A DNA stretch of 64,000 bases, from positions 1 to 64,000 of the forward strand of contig JASLPY010000011.1 in assembly GCA_030744755.1 (NCBI GenBank). The letters are read 5' to 3'. Below, one piece after another: positions 18,807-28,035 of the stretch. The notes beneath the pieces are model-generated. The model had not been told where the DNA came from. It saw nothing but the letters and a program-made list of their open reading frames with translations, and did no database searches. Every line of letters starts with the position of its first letter. Position 1 is the first letter of the stretch. The position numbers were made by a program, and so were the translations under genes. The stretch is from Kiritimatiellia bacterium. Lineage in GTDB: Bacteria > Verrucomicrobiota > Kiritimatiellia > UBA8416 > JADHWI01.

Positions 18807-20348
18807 TTACCACTGTTCCCGGTGGCGTGTTACCCCATCAGTCCTGGCGACGGTTTTGATCGCCGCGGGGCCACGTTCTTCGCCTTCTCGGCCACCGCCG
18901 TTGATAGGGCAGGCAAACTCGCACCAGCCGCATCCCACGCAGCGATCCTTGTTCACCTCAACGCGCAAGAACCCTTCGCTCGGTTTCAGGCGGATGGCAA
19001 CGTGACCCGTCTGCACACAGACATTGCGGCAGATGTTGCACATTCTTCCCGAAGAAAGGAGACACGTTTCATGGTCTACTTCTGCCAGCCCGATGCAAGC
19101 GCGGTTCTTCCTGCGCAGTGGTAGCGGCGGTATCGCCCGCGTCGGACACACCAGCCCACAGCCGTTGCACTCCGGGTGACACCCTGCATCGCGCATGCGG
19201 AAGTGAGGACTGCCTATCCCCGCCAAACCGTTCTCCGAACGTACCGGTTGCAGCGCTCGTATGGGGCACACCTTCATACATTCCCCACAACGAACACAGC
19301 GCTTGAGAAAGATCGACTCGTCAGACACACCCGGAGGACGCAGCAGCGTCTCCCCGCGTCCCATTCGCAGGGACGCATGCACGGGGAGGTGCGTCGCCGC
19401 AGCCACCGCTGCGGCAGACGTGATCGTTCGCATGAACCGGCGACGCGACCATGTGTCATTCGAGTCAGCAGCCCGCACCTGCACAGGCTGTATGCCCGTT
19501 GCCCAGTCCACGGCCTCCACCGGGCAGACGACTGAACAACGCATGCACTGGTGGCATTCCGCATTCGAAACCCGGATACTCTCCGCATCGATCGCACCCA
19601 TGGCACAGGTCTCAACGCAGCGGCTGCAACGGACACATTCATCGGTCACCCAGGGAAGTCTGCCGCGGCGACCGACCACGGCCAACAGCGCACCCAGCGG
19701 ACATAGGTTGCGGCACCAGAAGCGGGACTGGATGACAGTCGGCAGCAGCAGCACCACCAATAGAGCAAACGTCACGGCGTCATACCGAATGACCGGCATT
19801 TCTTCCGCAGATTCCGCAGCCAGCCGCGCCGCCACGGGTGTATAGGCAAATTGGGTGGCAAATCGTGTCGCCATGCTCAGCGGGTCGAGCCATAGAAACT
19901 GCACGGAACCAAACAGGGCGCATACCAGAATGACTGCCATGAGAAAGAACTTGGTGCCACGGAGCGCCGGGGGAATACGGATGGGCATTCGCTTGCGAAT
20001 GGAACGGGTCAGCACGTCGACACCGTCAATCAGCACGCCAATCGGACAGATGTATCCGCAAAAATACCGGCCCAGGAAGAAGGTGCCCAGAAGCAGAACA
20101 CACGCCGCAAGAAGGCCGGGGGGAAGCCGCCAGTCCGTCAACACGGTACAAAGGGCAATCAGAGGGTCCATGGTCAGAAACCGCTCAACTGAGAAGGGGG
20201 AATCGAAGGGGTAAGCGGTACGGGCAAAGCAGTATATGAAGAGTCCGAGGCAGCACCATTGGCTGACCGGTTTGATCCACCTTCTGAACCAATTTCTGGG
20301 ACCCGCAACTGGCCTTACTCGCGATCTCTCATTCTCAACCTTCGACAC
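18807..20348 (-). CDS. NapH-NapG-type fusion: membrane polyferredoxin with internal Tat-like signal
   Basis: A 513-residue protein. The N-terminal half is NapH-like, with membrane segments and the CxxxCP motifs FCGYICPIG (about 97-104) and CRNLCPLG (212-219), then two 4Fe-4S sites (CVRCSRCVETC at 238-248 and CHQCMRCSVVC). An internal twin-arginine-like signal SRRRFMRT followed by AAAVAAATHLPVHA (about 301-326) starts a NapG-like half with four more Cys clusters, ending CVGCGWCEFACP. NapH and NapG normally are separate proteins passing quinol electrons to periplasmic nitrate reductase; no napA is seen here, so the acceptor is unknown. GTG start with GGAGGG 5-6 nt upstream. Confidence 0.8.
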   Translation of the reverse strand: MSKVENERSRVRPVAGPRNWFRRWIKPVSQWCCLGLFIYCFARTAYPFDSPFSVERFLTMDPLIALCTVLTDWRLPPGLLAACVLLLGTFFLGRYFCGYICPIGVLIDGVDVLTRSIRKRMPIRIPPALRGTKFFLMAVILVCALFGSVQFLWLDPLSMATRFATQFAYTPVAARLAAESAEEMPVIRYDAVTFALLVVLLLPTVIQSRFWCRNLCPLGALLAVVGRRGRLPWVTDECVRCSRCVETCAMGAIDAESIRVSNAECHQCMRCSVVCPVEAVDWATGIQPVQVRAADSNDTWSRRRFMRTITSAAAVAAATHLPVHASLRMGRGETLLRPPGVSDESIFLKRCVRCGECMKVCPIRALQPVRSENGLAGIGSPHFRMRDAGCHPECNGCGLVCPTRAIPPLPLRRKNRACIGLAEVDHETCLLSSGRMCNICRNVCVQTGHVAIRLKPSEGFLRVEVNKDRCVGCGWCEFACPINGGGREGEERGPAAIKTVARTDGVTRHREQW

Positions 20349-20766
20349 AGCTTCCCTCCATCACGATGTATACCCATCTAACCGGACCGTTGTGAGCGTG
20401 ATTAATCCCTGTCTCCCCACCACCCAACACAACCCTTTTCATCACCTGGAAACCCAAATAATATAGTGATCTTGCCAACCCTGACAAGCCCTGCCGCCAC
20501 GTCCGGTTTCACAATTACATTAAGAATAAGAGATATGTCCTTATTCTGCATCGCTAAGCGTTGCCGTAATCGGGACTATTCCTATCAGGGTGGGAAGAGC
20601 TTCTGCACTCTCCTATGCGGGTGTTTTGACATCCTTGCCCCGCGCGTTCGCTCAGTGTACTCTCTCTCGGTGGATCACGGTATGTTTGTCCACGGATGCC
20701 AAGAACGCCATTGAGCATCTGTGGTGCAATGTGAGATAATGAGGTTTTTAGGGAATACCATGTGAT
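20349..20766. other. 418-bp intergenic region, divergent control region of the redox genes
   Basis: No credible gene. It separates the NapH-NapG fusion (minus) from the NHL-protein operon (plus) and so should hold both promoters. The only clear structure is the inverted repeat at 20523-20547. Confidence 0.5.
20523..20547. promoter_or_regulatory. 8-bp inverted repeat, possible operator
   Basis: AGAATAAG (20523-20530) and CTTATTCT (20540-20547) are perfect inverse complements with a 9-nt spacer in the divergent redox-gene control region. An AT-rich dyad of this size could bind a dimeric regulator, but no regulator can be named. Confidence 0.35.
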
Positions 20767-21789
20767 ATGAGATCTTCGTCCGGCAGATTATTGGGAATGA
20801 TGATCGGGCTCTCTGTGGCTGGAGCTGCTTTGTGGGCGATTTACTCGCTTCTCGGGAAAGTTCACAATCACAAGAAGTCGAAACAGGTGGAGAGCCTGCA
20901 GTACAGCGTACAACAGTACCGTGACGTCGATGAGGCCCAGATTCTTTTTGTCCAGGCATCGACGATTGATCCATCGCTGGAGAAACTCCATGCCATAGCC
21001 CTGGTCGGAAACGACGCGATTGCAGTGGCCGGAGATAGAGCCATTGTTCTCATGGATCCGACCGGCAAGGAAACGGGGCGGATAACGCTCGACGAACCGG
21101 CCACATGTCTCGCATCGGAGGGCGGAAATTCTCCGCGTCTTTTCGTGGGAATGAAGAATCATACAGAAGTTTACGGATTAACGGGAGAGAAGGAGGCATC
21201 ATGGACATCGCTCGGAGAACGGGCTGAAATCACCTCCATCGCCGTTACCAGTAACGAGGTCTTCATCGCTGATGCGGGCAACCGCATGGTGTGGCGCTTT
21301 GATTCGTCCGGCGCCTTACGAGGGCAGTTCGATGGCAAGAGAGAAACTGGGGGGGGCAGTAGTTTCGTAATACCCAGCCCGTACTTCGACCTTGCCATTG
21401 GGACCAACGGAAAACTATGGATAGTCAACCCGGGAAAACAGAGAATCCAGAACTACTCGTATGACGGGAATCCGCGCAAGGCATGGGGCCGGTCCGGAAT
21501 GCGGGTTCAGGATTTCTGCGGCTGTTGTAACCCGAGCCACCTGGCAATCGGTCCTGCCGGTGACTTCGTCACCAGCGAGAAAGGAATCCCGCGGGTCAAG
21601 TTCTATGACAGGAACGGGAAGTTCGCCGGAGTGGTGGCGGCACCCGAAGTTTTTGACGAGGACACGACGGATTTGGATCTTGCTGTAGATTCACAGAGCC
21701 GGGTGTACGTATTGGATCCCGGGGCCGGAGTAATACGGATCTTTGAACGGAAGTCTCCCAAAGGGGGGAATAGTGAAACAGAATCGTAG
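20767..21789 (+). CDS. membrane-anchored NHL-repeat propeller protein
   Basis: A 340-residue protein. One transmembrane segment (about residues 9-29, GMMIGLSVAGAALWAIYSLL) anchors an extracytoplasmic six-bladed NHL-type beta-propeller. Blades are recognisable in ITSIAVTSNEVFIADAGNRMVWRFD, PYFDLAIGTNGKLWIVNPGKQRIQNY and TTDLDLAVDSQSRVYVLDPG. A Cys cluster CGCCNPSHLA at 251-260 is striking for this fold and may bind a metal or form a disulfide. Its 3' end overlaps the next gene by 17 bp, which indicates translational coupling with a Tat ferredoxin. The function is unknown; the context says electron transfer. Confidence 0.7.
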   Translation: MRSSSGRLLGMMIGLSVAGAALWAIYSLLGKVHNHKKSKQVESLQYSVQQYRDVDEAQILFVQASTIDPSLEKLHAIALVGNDAIAVAGDRAIVLMDPTGKETGRITLDEPATCLASEGGNSPRLFVGMKNHTEVYGLTGEKEASWTSLGERAEITSIAVTSNEVFIADAGNRMVWRFDSSGALRGQFDGKRETGGGSSFVIPSPYFDLAIGTNGKLWIVNPGKQRIQNYSYDGNPRKAWGRSGMRVQDFCGCCNPSHLAIGPAGDFVTSEKGIPRVKFYDRNGKFAGVVAAPEVFDEDTTDLDLAVDSQSRVYVLDPGAGVIRIFERKSPKGGNSETES

Positions 21790-22432
21790 AGAATTCATCA
21801 GAAGCTGTGCGCGTAATCTCGCCATAGCCGGACTTGGGGTCTCGGGCACGCTCCTTGCCGTGAGACCCGTAAAATCTGGACAGGGATGCGGCGGACCATC
21901 CCGGTGTGCCGGTTGCCCTGGTCGGGATGGTTGCTCCACCTGCGAAACAGGGAATAGTCGCGCAATGTCCAGCCGTCGGTCCGTATGGCAGATCGATCCA
22001 ACCAAATGCACCCAGTGCGGCAGGTGTGCAACTGAGTGCGTAGTTAATCCTTCCGCGGTAAAATGTGTCCATGAATTCAAAATGTGCGGGTACTGTAAGC
22101 TCTGTTTCGGGTACTTTCAGCCCGGCGCCGGCAAGCTGGACGAAGGGGCCGAGAACCAGCTGTGCCCAACCGGAGCCATCGACCGCACGTTTGTAGAGGA
22201 TCCCTATTTCCAGTATGAGATCAAAGAGGATCTGTGCATCGGGTGCGGAAAATGCGTGAAGGGTTGTAACTCATTTGGTAACGGGTCTCTATTCCTGCAG
22301 GTTCGACACGACATCTGCCTCAACTGTAACGAGTGCGCAATCGCCCGTACCTGTCCTTCCGAGGCCTTCAAGCGAGTGCCGTCGAACTCTCCATACATCT
22401 GGAATGGCGAAGAAACGGAAAAGAAGGCCTAG
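21773..22432 (+). CDS. Tat-exported multi-cluster ferredoxin
   Basis: A 219-residue iron-sulfur protein. The GTG start at 21773 has AGGGGGG a few nt upstream and gives a twin-arginine signal, NRREFIRSC, with hydrophobic core LAIAGLGVSGTLLAV. The mature protein carries cysteine clusters CGGPSRCAGCPGRDGCSTC, CTQCGRCATEC, CGYCKLC, CIGCGKCVKGC and CLNCNECAIARTC, i.e. at least three 4Fe-4S centres of the kind found in DmsB/NrfC-like or NapG-like subunits. It would act in the periplasm, probably between the adjacent membrane polyferredoxin and an unseen oxidoreductase. Confidence 0.8.
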   Translation: MKQNRREFIRSCARNLAIAGLGVSGTLLAVRPVKSGQGCGGPSRCAGCPGRDGCSTCETGNSRAMSSRRSVWQIDPTKCTQCGRCATECVVNPSAVKCVHEFKMCGYCKLCFGYFQPGAGKLDEGAENQLCPTGAIDRTFVEDPYFQYEIKEDLCIGCGKCVKGCNSFGNGSLFLQVRHDICLNCNECAIARTCPSEAFKRVPSNSPYIWNGEETEKKA

Positions 22433-22474
22433 AAGTCGACCGGCGTCCTTTAACCCATTTGACTACGTAATGAG

Positions 22475-23791
22475 ATGAATGTACGGACATCAAACAGAAT
22501 ACTGATCGTTTCTGTATTTCTGCTTTGCGCCATGCCCTTGTTTGGCCATAGTGCGTCAAGGTTTCCCCAACCGGATTTTGAGAGCGGTCATGTACTCCCA
22601 TCCTCAACCCGTCCGGAACCTGCAGGAATGCTGGTTGAACACATGGATGTTCTGCTCCTGGTGGCAGCGCTTTCCATGGCGTCTTTCCTGGCACTTAAGA
22701 AGCGTTCTCGCATCGGAATGTTCTGGCTGGGAGTCGTCTGTCTTGGCTACTTCGGATTCTGGCGTGAGGGTTGTATCTGCCCCGTGGGGTCAACGCAGAA
22801 CATAGTGGCTGCATTTTCCGTCCCTGGGTATGCCGTTTCTATCTCCGTCGTCGCTTTCTTCTTCATCCCGCTTCTGTTTTCTCTCCTGTTCGGCCGGGTA
22901 TTCTGTGCCGCGGTCTGCCCGCTGGGCGCGATACAGGACATGGTGATACTGCATCCCGTGAGAGTCCCCAGGCCTCTCTCCAGGGCACTTGGAGTCATAG
23001 CTTATGCATACCTCGGGCTGGCCGTGTTGTTCGTCATTAACGGTGCAGGCTTCATCATCTGCCGGTATGACCCTTTCGTCCCGCTTTTCCGTCTCAGCGG
23101 CACACCACAGATGTTATTCCTCGGAGCCAGTTTTCTTGTAATCGGAATCTTTGTGGCCCGGCCATATTGCCGTTTCGTGTGCCCGTACGGCGTGCTTTTG
23201 AACTGGACATCGAAGCTGTCGCGACGACACCTGACGATCACTCCAGATGACTGTATACAGTGCAAACTGTGCGAGGATTCCTGTCCGTTTGACACTATTC
23301 TGGCGCCAACGGATTCACATTACAGGGAGACAGAAGGTGTTGCCCGACGGCGCCTTTCAATTCTTCTTGCCGCTGTTCCTGTAATCGCATTGCTCGGTTA
23401 CCTTGCCGGTGGTCAACTCGGGAGGCCATTGGCCAGATTCCACCCAACCGTGGCGCTTGCCGAATCTGTACTTGAGGAAGATGCGTCCGGAAAAATCGAT
23501 GAGACGATCGAAACGGAGACATTCCGTGCATCCGGAGAGTCGGTCGGGGTGTTGCGGAAGAACGCTATCGATGCCAGGTCTGGTTTCAAGCGCACCGGCC
23601 ATTTCCTCGGCCTTTTCTTCGGCCTCGTGATCGGCTGCAAACTTGTGAGTCTGTCGGTAAGAAGGTCACGGACGGATTATGTGCCCGACCGTGGAACGTG
23701 TTTGAGCTGCGGCAGGTGTTTCGCATACTGTCCAGAGGAACTCGAAGGCCGGAAAGGCCTGACCAATAAAGAGCGTATGAAGGGATGCTGA
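22475..23791 (+). CDS. membrane polyferredoxin, NapH/NosR-like
   Basis: A 438-residue integral membrane protein with a leading signal-like helix and at least five more membrane segments. CxxxCP motifs typical of NapH/NosR/CcoG proteins appear as CICPVG, FCAAVCPLG and YCRFVCPYG. Two ferredoxin-type clusters follow, CIQCKLCEDSCP near 250 and CLSCGRCFAYCP near the C-terminus (about 413-424). In NosR and NapH such proteins carry electrons from menaquinol to the periplasmic side. It sits between the Tat ferredoxin and a membrane propeller protein, and its stop codon overlaps the next start (TGATG). Confidence 0.8.
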   Translation: MNVRTSNRILIVSVFLLCAMPLFGHSASRFPQPDFESGHVLPSSTRPEPAGMLVEHMDVLLLVAALSMASFLALKKRSRIGMFWLGVVCLGYFGFWREGCICPVGSTQNIVAAFSVPGYAVSISVVAFFFIPLLFSLLFGRVFCAAVCPLGAIQDMVILHPVRVPRPLSRALGVIAYAYLGLAVLFVINGAGFIICRYDPFVPLFRLSGTPQMLFLGASFLVIGIFVARPYCRFVCPYGVLLNWTSKLSRRHLTITPDDCIQCKLCEDSCPFDTILAPTDSHYRETEGVARRRLSILLAAVPVIALLGYLAGGQLGRPLARFHPTVALAESVLEEDASGKIDETIETETFRASGESVGVLRKNAIDARSGFKRTGHFLGLFFGLVIGCKLVSLSVRRSRTDYVPDRGTCLSCGRCFAYCPEELEGRKGLTNKERMKGC

Positions 23792-25515
23792 TGAAACCGG
23801 CCAACAGATCTTTTGAAACATCAGGGACTGCCTACCAGCTTGCAAAAGGTGTTGCCATTGCCGGCAGCATCTTCTGTCTGACTATATGTGTATTGATGAT
23901 AATCGGTGTTGTACAAACGAAGACGGCCGACCCGCTTGACATGCCGGAGATGATCGAGCTGCGTGATTCGCTCAAAACTCAGCCCGACAACGAGTCGTTG
24001 CGCGAGCAGGTTCGCCTGCTGGATACGGTCGCAAGAAGGGCTTACTTCTCCAGTTTGAAGTCTACACGCACGGGGGCGGCGCTCCTGCTGGCCGGAGTGA
24101 TACTCACTTTCGCCGCCCTGAAAATAATGTCGGTTGCATCGGTGGATGTGCCGGCGCCGGGAGCTTCGCCGGATCGTGACAATGAGACCGTCGCCGGAAA
24201 GTCCAGGGTGGCAGTGACCGCGGCCGGCGCTATTCTCGTGGTCGTTGCGGCAGGGATGCTCCTGCTAAAGACAAGGCTTGATGATGCGCCGGTTCCTCCG
24301 TCTGAAGAACCCCTCCCCGAAGAGGTCACCATTGCACCGTCCTCGCGTGAAGACTTTCTCAAGAACTGGCCCTCGTTCCGTGGGCCCGATGGGCTGGCGA
24401 TCGCTCACGGGACGGATTCTCCTACGAGCTGGAATGGCGAAACAAAAGAGAACATTCTCTGGCACCGTCCTGTCCCGAAACACGGGTTCAACTCGGCCGT
24501 TGCCTGGGGCAACAAGGTCTTTCTTACCGGTGCTGATGAGGTATCACGGGAGGTGTACTGTTTTGATGCGGGAAGTGGCAAACTCCTGTGGCGGCATTTG
24601 GCCGAGGGGATTCCGGGTTCTCCGTCAAAGCTCCCCGAGGTAATGGAGGACACCGGCTTCGCAGCAGCCACCGCGGCCACCGATGGACGTTACATCTTCG
24701 CGATTTTTGCTACCGGCGATATTGTCGCTGTCGACTTTGACGGCACGCGGAAGTGGGCACGAAACCTGGGAGTCCCCAAGAACCCGTACGGACACGCATC
24801 CTCGCTCATCACGTACGGCGGGCGTGTCCTTGTGCAGTATGACCAGGAGGAAGACCAGCAGCTCCTGGCGCTCAACGCGGACACCGGGGCTACGGACTGG
24901 AACGTCGAAAGAGACGTTCACGCATCCTGGGCATCGCCCATCGTGGTAGTAAGGGACGACGGGGCTGACGTGGTTCTCAACGCACGCCCTATAGCCGCGG
25001 CCTATAACGCTCTCAACGGCGAGGTCAAATGGACCATGGACTGTATGTCGGGAGAAGTTGCTCCATCTCCCGCCTACGCTGACGGGATAGTGTATGTCAC
25101 AACTGAATACGCGCTTCTCGCGGCCATAGAGCCCGGGTCTCCTGCCAAGATAATATGGGAAACAGACGAAGAGCTTCCCGACATCGCCAGCCCGCTGGCG
25201 GTCAAGGGACTTCTGATCCTGGGCAATTCAGGCGGCGTGGTGACGTGCTTTGATTCCCTGGACGGTAAGCTGCTTTGGCAGCAGGAATTCGACGACGGAT
25301 TCCACTCATCCCCGGTGTTCTCATCCGGCAATGTGTACCTGATGGATATGGAAGGCTCAATGCACATATTCAAGGCCGAACGTGAGTACGCCCCTGTCAA
25401 CAAATGTGCCCTGGGGGAGGAATCCCTATGCACGGCAGCATTCACGGGGCAGCGGATATTCATCAGGGGAAAAGAAAGCCTGTACTGCATTGGCAAAAAG
25501 CAGGAACAGCCATAG
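23791..25515 (+). CDS. membrane protein with PQQ-like beta-propeller
   Basis: A 574-residue protein with three predicted membrane helices in the first 160 residues (GVAIAGSIFCLTICVLMIIG, an AALLLAGVILTFAALKIM segment and VTAAGAILVVVAAGMLLL). A PQQ-like propeller runs from about residue 190 to the end, opening WPSFRGPDGLA, with blades such as VYCFDAGSGKLLWRH, LLALNADTGATDWN and VTCFDSLDGKLLWQQ. ATG at 23791 overlaps the previous stop codon and has AGGG 6 nt upstream; ATG at 23785 is possible. No catalytic PQQ residues could be confirmed, so whether it binds a cofactor is open. Confidence 0.75.
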   Translation: MKPANRSFETSGTAYQLAKGVAIAGSIFCLTICVLMIIGVVQTKTADPLDMPEMIELRDSLKTQPDNESLREQVRLLDTVARRAYFSSLKSTRTGAALLLAGVILTFAALKIMSVASVDVPAPGASPDRDNETVAGKSRVAVTAAGAILVVVAAGMLLLKTRLDDAPVPPSEEPLPEEVTIAPSSREDFLKNWPSFRGPDGLAIAHGTDSPTSWNGETKENILWHRPVPKHGFNSAVAWGNKVFLTGADEVSREVYCFDAGSGKLLWRHLAEGIPGSPSKLPEVMEDTGFAAATAATDGRYIFAIFATGDIVAVDFDGTRKWARNLGVPKNPYGHASSLITYGGRVLVQYDQEEDQQLLALNADTGATDWNVERDVHASWASPIVVVRDDGADVVLNARPIAAAYNALNGEVKWTMDCMSGEVAPSPAYADGIVYVTTEYALLAAIEPGSPAKIIWETDEELPDIASPLAVKGLLILGNSGGVVTCFDSLDGKLLWQQEFDDGFHSSPVFSSGNVYLMDMEGSMHIFKAEREYAPVNKCALGEESLCTAAFTGQRIFIRGKESLYCIGKKQEQP

Positions 25516-25547
25516 GAATCGAATCTCCGTAGCGTGAGAGTATTTTG

Positions 25548-27923
25548 ATGACGGATGAAATTGACATAGCCGAGGTGGATGCCATCGTCGAGGCCGCAGG
25601 CTCCGGCCCCGCGGCCACGATACCCATACTCAGGGCGGTCCAGGACCGTTTCAACTACCTTCCCGAAGCCGCACTCCGCAGGATACCCGAAATCACAAGC
25701 ATTCGACCCGCCGACATTCTAGGAGTGTCGTCGTTCTACTCCCATTTCAGGCTTTCCCCGGCCGGACAGCATACCGTGAAAGTGTGCGTCGGAACGGCAT
25801 GTCACGTTAAGGGATCAGCACGTATTGTTGACGCCGTTCGCCGTTACCTTGAGATTCCGCAAGGTGAGGACACGGATTCCGATCGCCTTTTCACCGTTGC
25901 GCCGGTCTCGTGCCTGGGATGCTGCACGTTGGCTCCGGCAGTGCAGATCGATGATGTGACGTACGGCCACCTCACGCCCTCAGGTGTCGGACGGATGCTG
26001 GATGACTTCCTTGATCTGCAGAAGAGGACCTCAGAAAAGGGCAAGCGGATCAAGAAGGACGTCGATATCTATACCGGCCCCTCCGAAGTTCGCATCGGGC
26101 TGGGGTCATGCTGCATTGCCGGGGGAAGTTTAAACGTGCGCCACGCCCTTGAGAAAGCTATCGGCGATAGCGGTGCCGCAACGAAGATCAAGACCGTGGG
26201 ATGCGTGGGGATGTGCCACCAGACTCCCCTGGTGGAGGTGGTGGACGAACAGGGAGATTCGACCCTGTACGCGAAGGTAACGCCGGCCGAGACGCGACGC
26301 ATCATTCGAAAACACTTTAAGCCGGCAGGCCCCGTGCGCAGGATCAAGACATCCATCTCCTCCGCCCTGGAGCACGTGCTTACCGACGACGTATGGGATC
26401 CGATAACTCGTCATTCGATCGATGTGCGCGATGCCCCGGTGTGTGCGTTCCTCGGTCGTCAGAAGCACATAGCTGCTGAGAGTTGCGGAATCATCGATCC
26501 TATTGTCCTTGAAGAGTATCGCCGCCACGAGGGGTACGTTTCCCTGCGGAAGATTCTGGATGACAAAGATCCAGCCGGCGTTGTTGATACCGTAACCCGC
26601 TCGGGGTTGAGGGGAAGAGGTGGTGCCGGATTCCCGGTAGGAAAGAAATGGTCAATCGTCCGGGCGGTGGTCGGAGAACACAAATATGTTGTCATGAACG
26701 GAGACGAAGGCGATCCCGGGGCATTCATGGATCGCATGCTCCTGGAAAGCTACCCGTACCGGGTTCTTGAAGGGATTGCCATCGCGGCCTTTGCCATCGG
26801 AGCTTCCGAAGCCGTCCTGTATATCCGGGCAGAATATCCCTTGGCCGTGCGCCGAATCCGGGAAGCCATTGAGAAGGCCGAGAACGGCGGGTTCCTCGGC
26901 GCAAACATTATGGGCAGTGACTTCTCCCTGGACGTTCGGATCATGGAGGGGGCCGGCGCATTTGTGTGCGGAGAGGAAACGGGGCTTCTTGCTTCCATCG
27001 AAGGCCGTAGGGGCATGCCGCGATACAGGCCTCCGTTTCCGGCGGAGAGCGGCCTTCACGGATTACCGACTCTCATTAACAACGTGGAAACGTTTTCCTG
27101 CCTGCCATGGATATTCCGGCACGGCCCAGGAGAATTCGCCGCGTTGGGTACTGGCGAAAGTAAGGGCACCAAGGTCTTCTCGCTGGCGGGGAAGGTTGCC
27201 CGCGGGGGGCTCATAGAAGTTCCCATGGGCATCACTATCCGGGAAATCGTCGAAGAGATTGGCGGGGGAGTTGCCGGGGACAGGGAATTCAAAGCCGTTC
27301 AGATTGGCGGACCCTCGGGGGGCTGCATCCCTGTCGAGCAATCCGACACCCCCATCGATTACGAAGCGCTTGGGCTGGTTGGTGCGATTATGGGGTCGGG
27401 TGGGCTGGTTGTGCTGGATGACTCCGACTGCATGGTCGATATCGCCCGTTACTTCATGTCCTTCACTCAACTGGAATCTTGCGGCAAGTGCACTCACTGC
27501 AGGTTGGGCACAAAACGCATGCTCGAAATCCTTGACCGGCTCTGCGAAGGCAAGGGCACAAAACGCGACATCGACAGCCTGGAGCAGCTTGCGATAACCA
27601 CGCGCAAAGGCAGCCTCTGCGGGCTGGGCAAAACCGCGCCAAACCCAATTCTTACAACGTTGCGTTACTATCGCGATGAGTACGAAGCCCACGTGGAAGG
27701 AAGATGTCCGGCAGGAAGATGCAAGGCCCTGATATCTTACGTTGTCACCGAGAAGTGCATAGGCTGCACCCGTTGCGCGCAGGGCTGCCCCGCCGATGCC
27801 ATTCAGATGAGACCTTACGAGCAGCATGAGATCGACGCAAATAGATGCGTGCGGTGCGATACCTGCAGGCAGCTTTGTCCCGCGAATGCGATCTCTATCA
27901 CGTCCGGATCACCTGCCGCATGA
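25548..27923 (+). CDS. NuoE-NuoF-ferredoxin fusion, NADH-oxidising flavin/Fe-S subunit
   Basis: A 791-residue fusion of modules that are separate in complex I and bifurcating hydrogenases. Residues about 1-155 are NuoE-like (2Fe-2S; CVGTACH, CLGCC). Residues 175-260 are a second thioredoxin-like 2Fe-2S domain (GSCCIAGG, CVGMC). The NuoF module follows, with NADH/FMN signatures GLRGRGGAGFPVGKKW, NGDEGDPGAF and GAFVCGEETGLL, and the 4Fe-4S motif ESCGKCTHCRLG. The C-terminus is a two-cluster ferredoxin (CIGCTRCAQGCP, CVRCDTCRQLCP). This is the domain set of HydB/HndC-type subunits with HydC/HndA fused on. No hydrogenase or NfnB partner lies in the window. ATG at 25548 is preferred over the adjacent TTG at 25545. 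Confidence 0.88.
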   Translation: MTDEIDIAEVDAIVEAAGSGPAATIPILRAVQDRFNYLPEAALRRIPEITSIRPADILGVSSFYSHFRLSPAGQHTVKVCVGTACHVKGSARIVDAVRRYLEIPQGEDTDSDRLFTVAPVSCLGCCTLAPAVQIDDVTYGHLTPSGVGRMLDDFLDLQKRTSEKGKRIKKDVDIYTGPSEVRIGLGSCCIAGGSLNVRHALEKAIGDSGAATKIKTVGCVGMCHQTPLVEVVDEQGDSTLYAKVTPAETRRIIRKHFKPAGPVRRIKTSISSALEHVLTDDVWDPITRHSIDVRDAPVCAFLGRQKHIAAESCGIIDPIVLEEYRRHEGYVSLRKILDDKDPAGVVDTVTRSGLRGRGGAGFPVGKKWSIVRAVVGEHKYVVMNGDEGDPGAFMDRMLLESYPYRVLEGIAIAAFAIGASEAVLYIRAEYPLAVRRIREAIEKAENGGFLGANIMGSDFSLDVRIMEGAGAFVCGEETGLLASIEGRRGMPRYRPPFPAESGLHGLPTLINNVETFSCLPWIFRHGPGEFAALGTGESKGTKVFSLAGKVARGGLIEVPMGITIREIVEEIGGGVAGDREFKAVQIGGPSGGCIPVEQSDTPIDYEALGLVGAIMGSGGLVVLDDSDCMVDIARYFMSFTQLESCGKCTHCRLGTKRMLEILDRLCEGKGTKRDIDSLEQLAITTRKGSLCGLGKTAPNPILTTLRYYRDEYEAHVEGRCPAGRCKALISYVVTEKCIGCTRCAQGCPADAIQMRPYEQHEIDANRCVRCDTCRQLCPANAISITSGSPAA

Positions 27924-28035
27924 TGGGAGAACACTCACGTGAGTCGGCGTATAAATACGTGTTGTCTGGTCTAACCTCGACCGCTCGGAGACAGGGCATC
28001 AATTGTTCGTTGTCCCGAGGAGAGGAGATCTGCGA

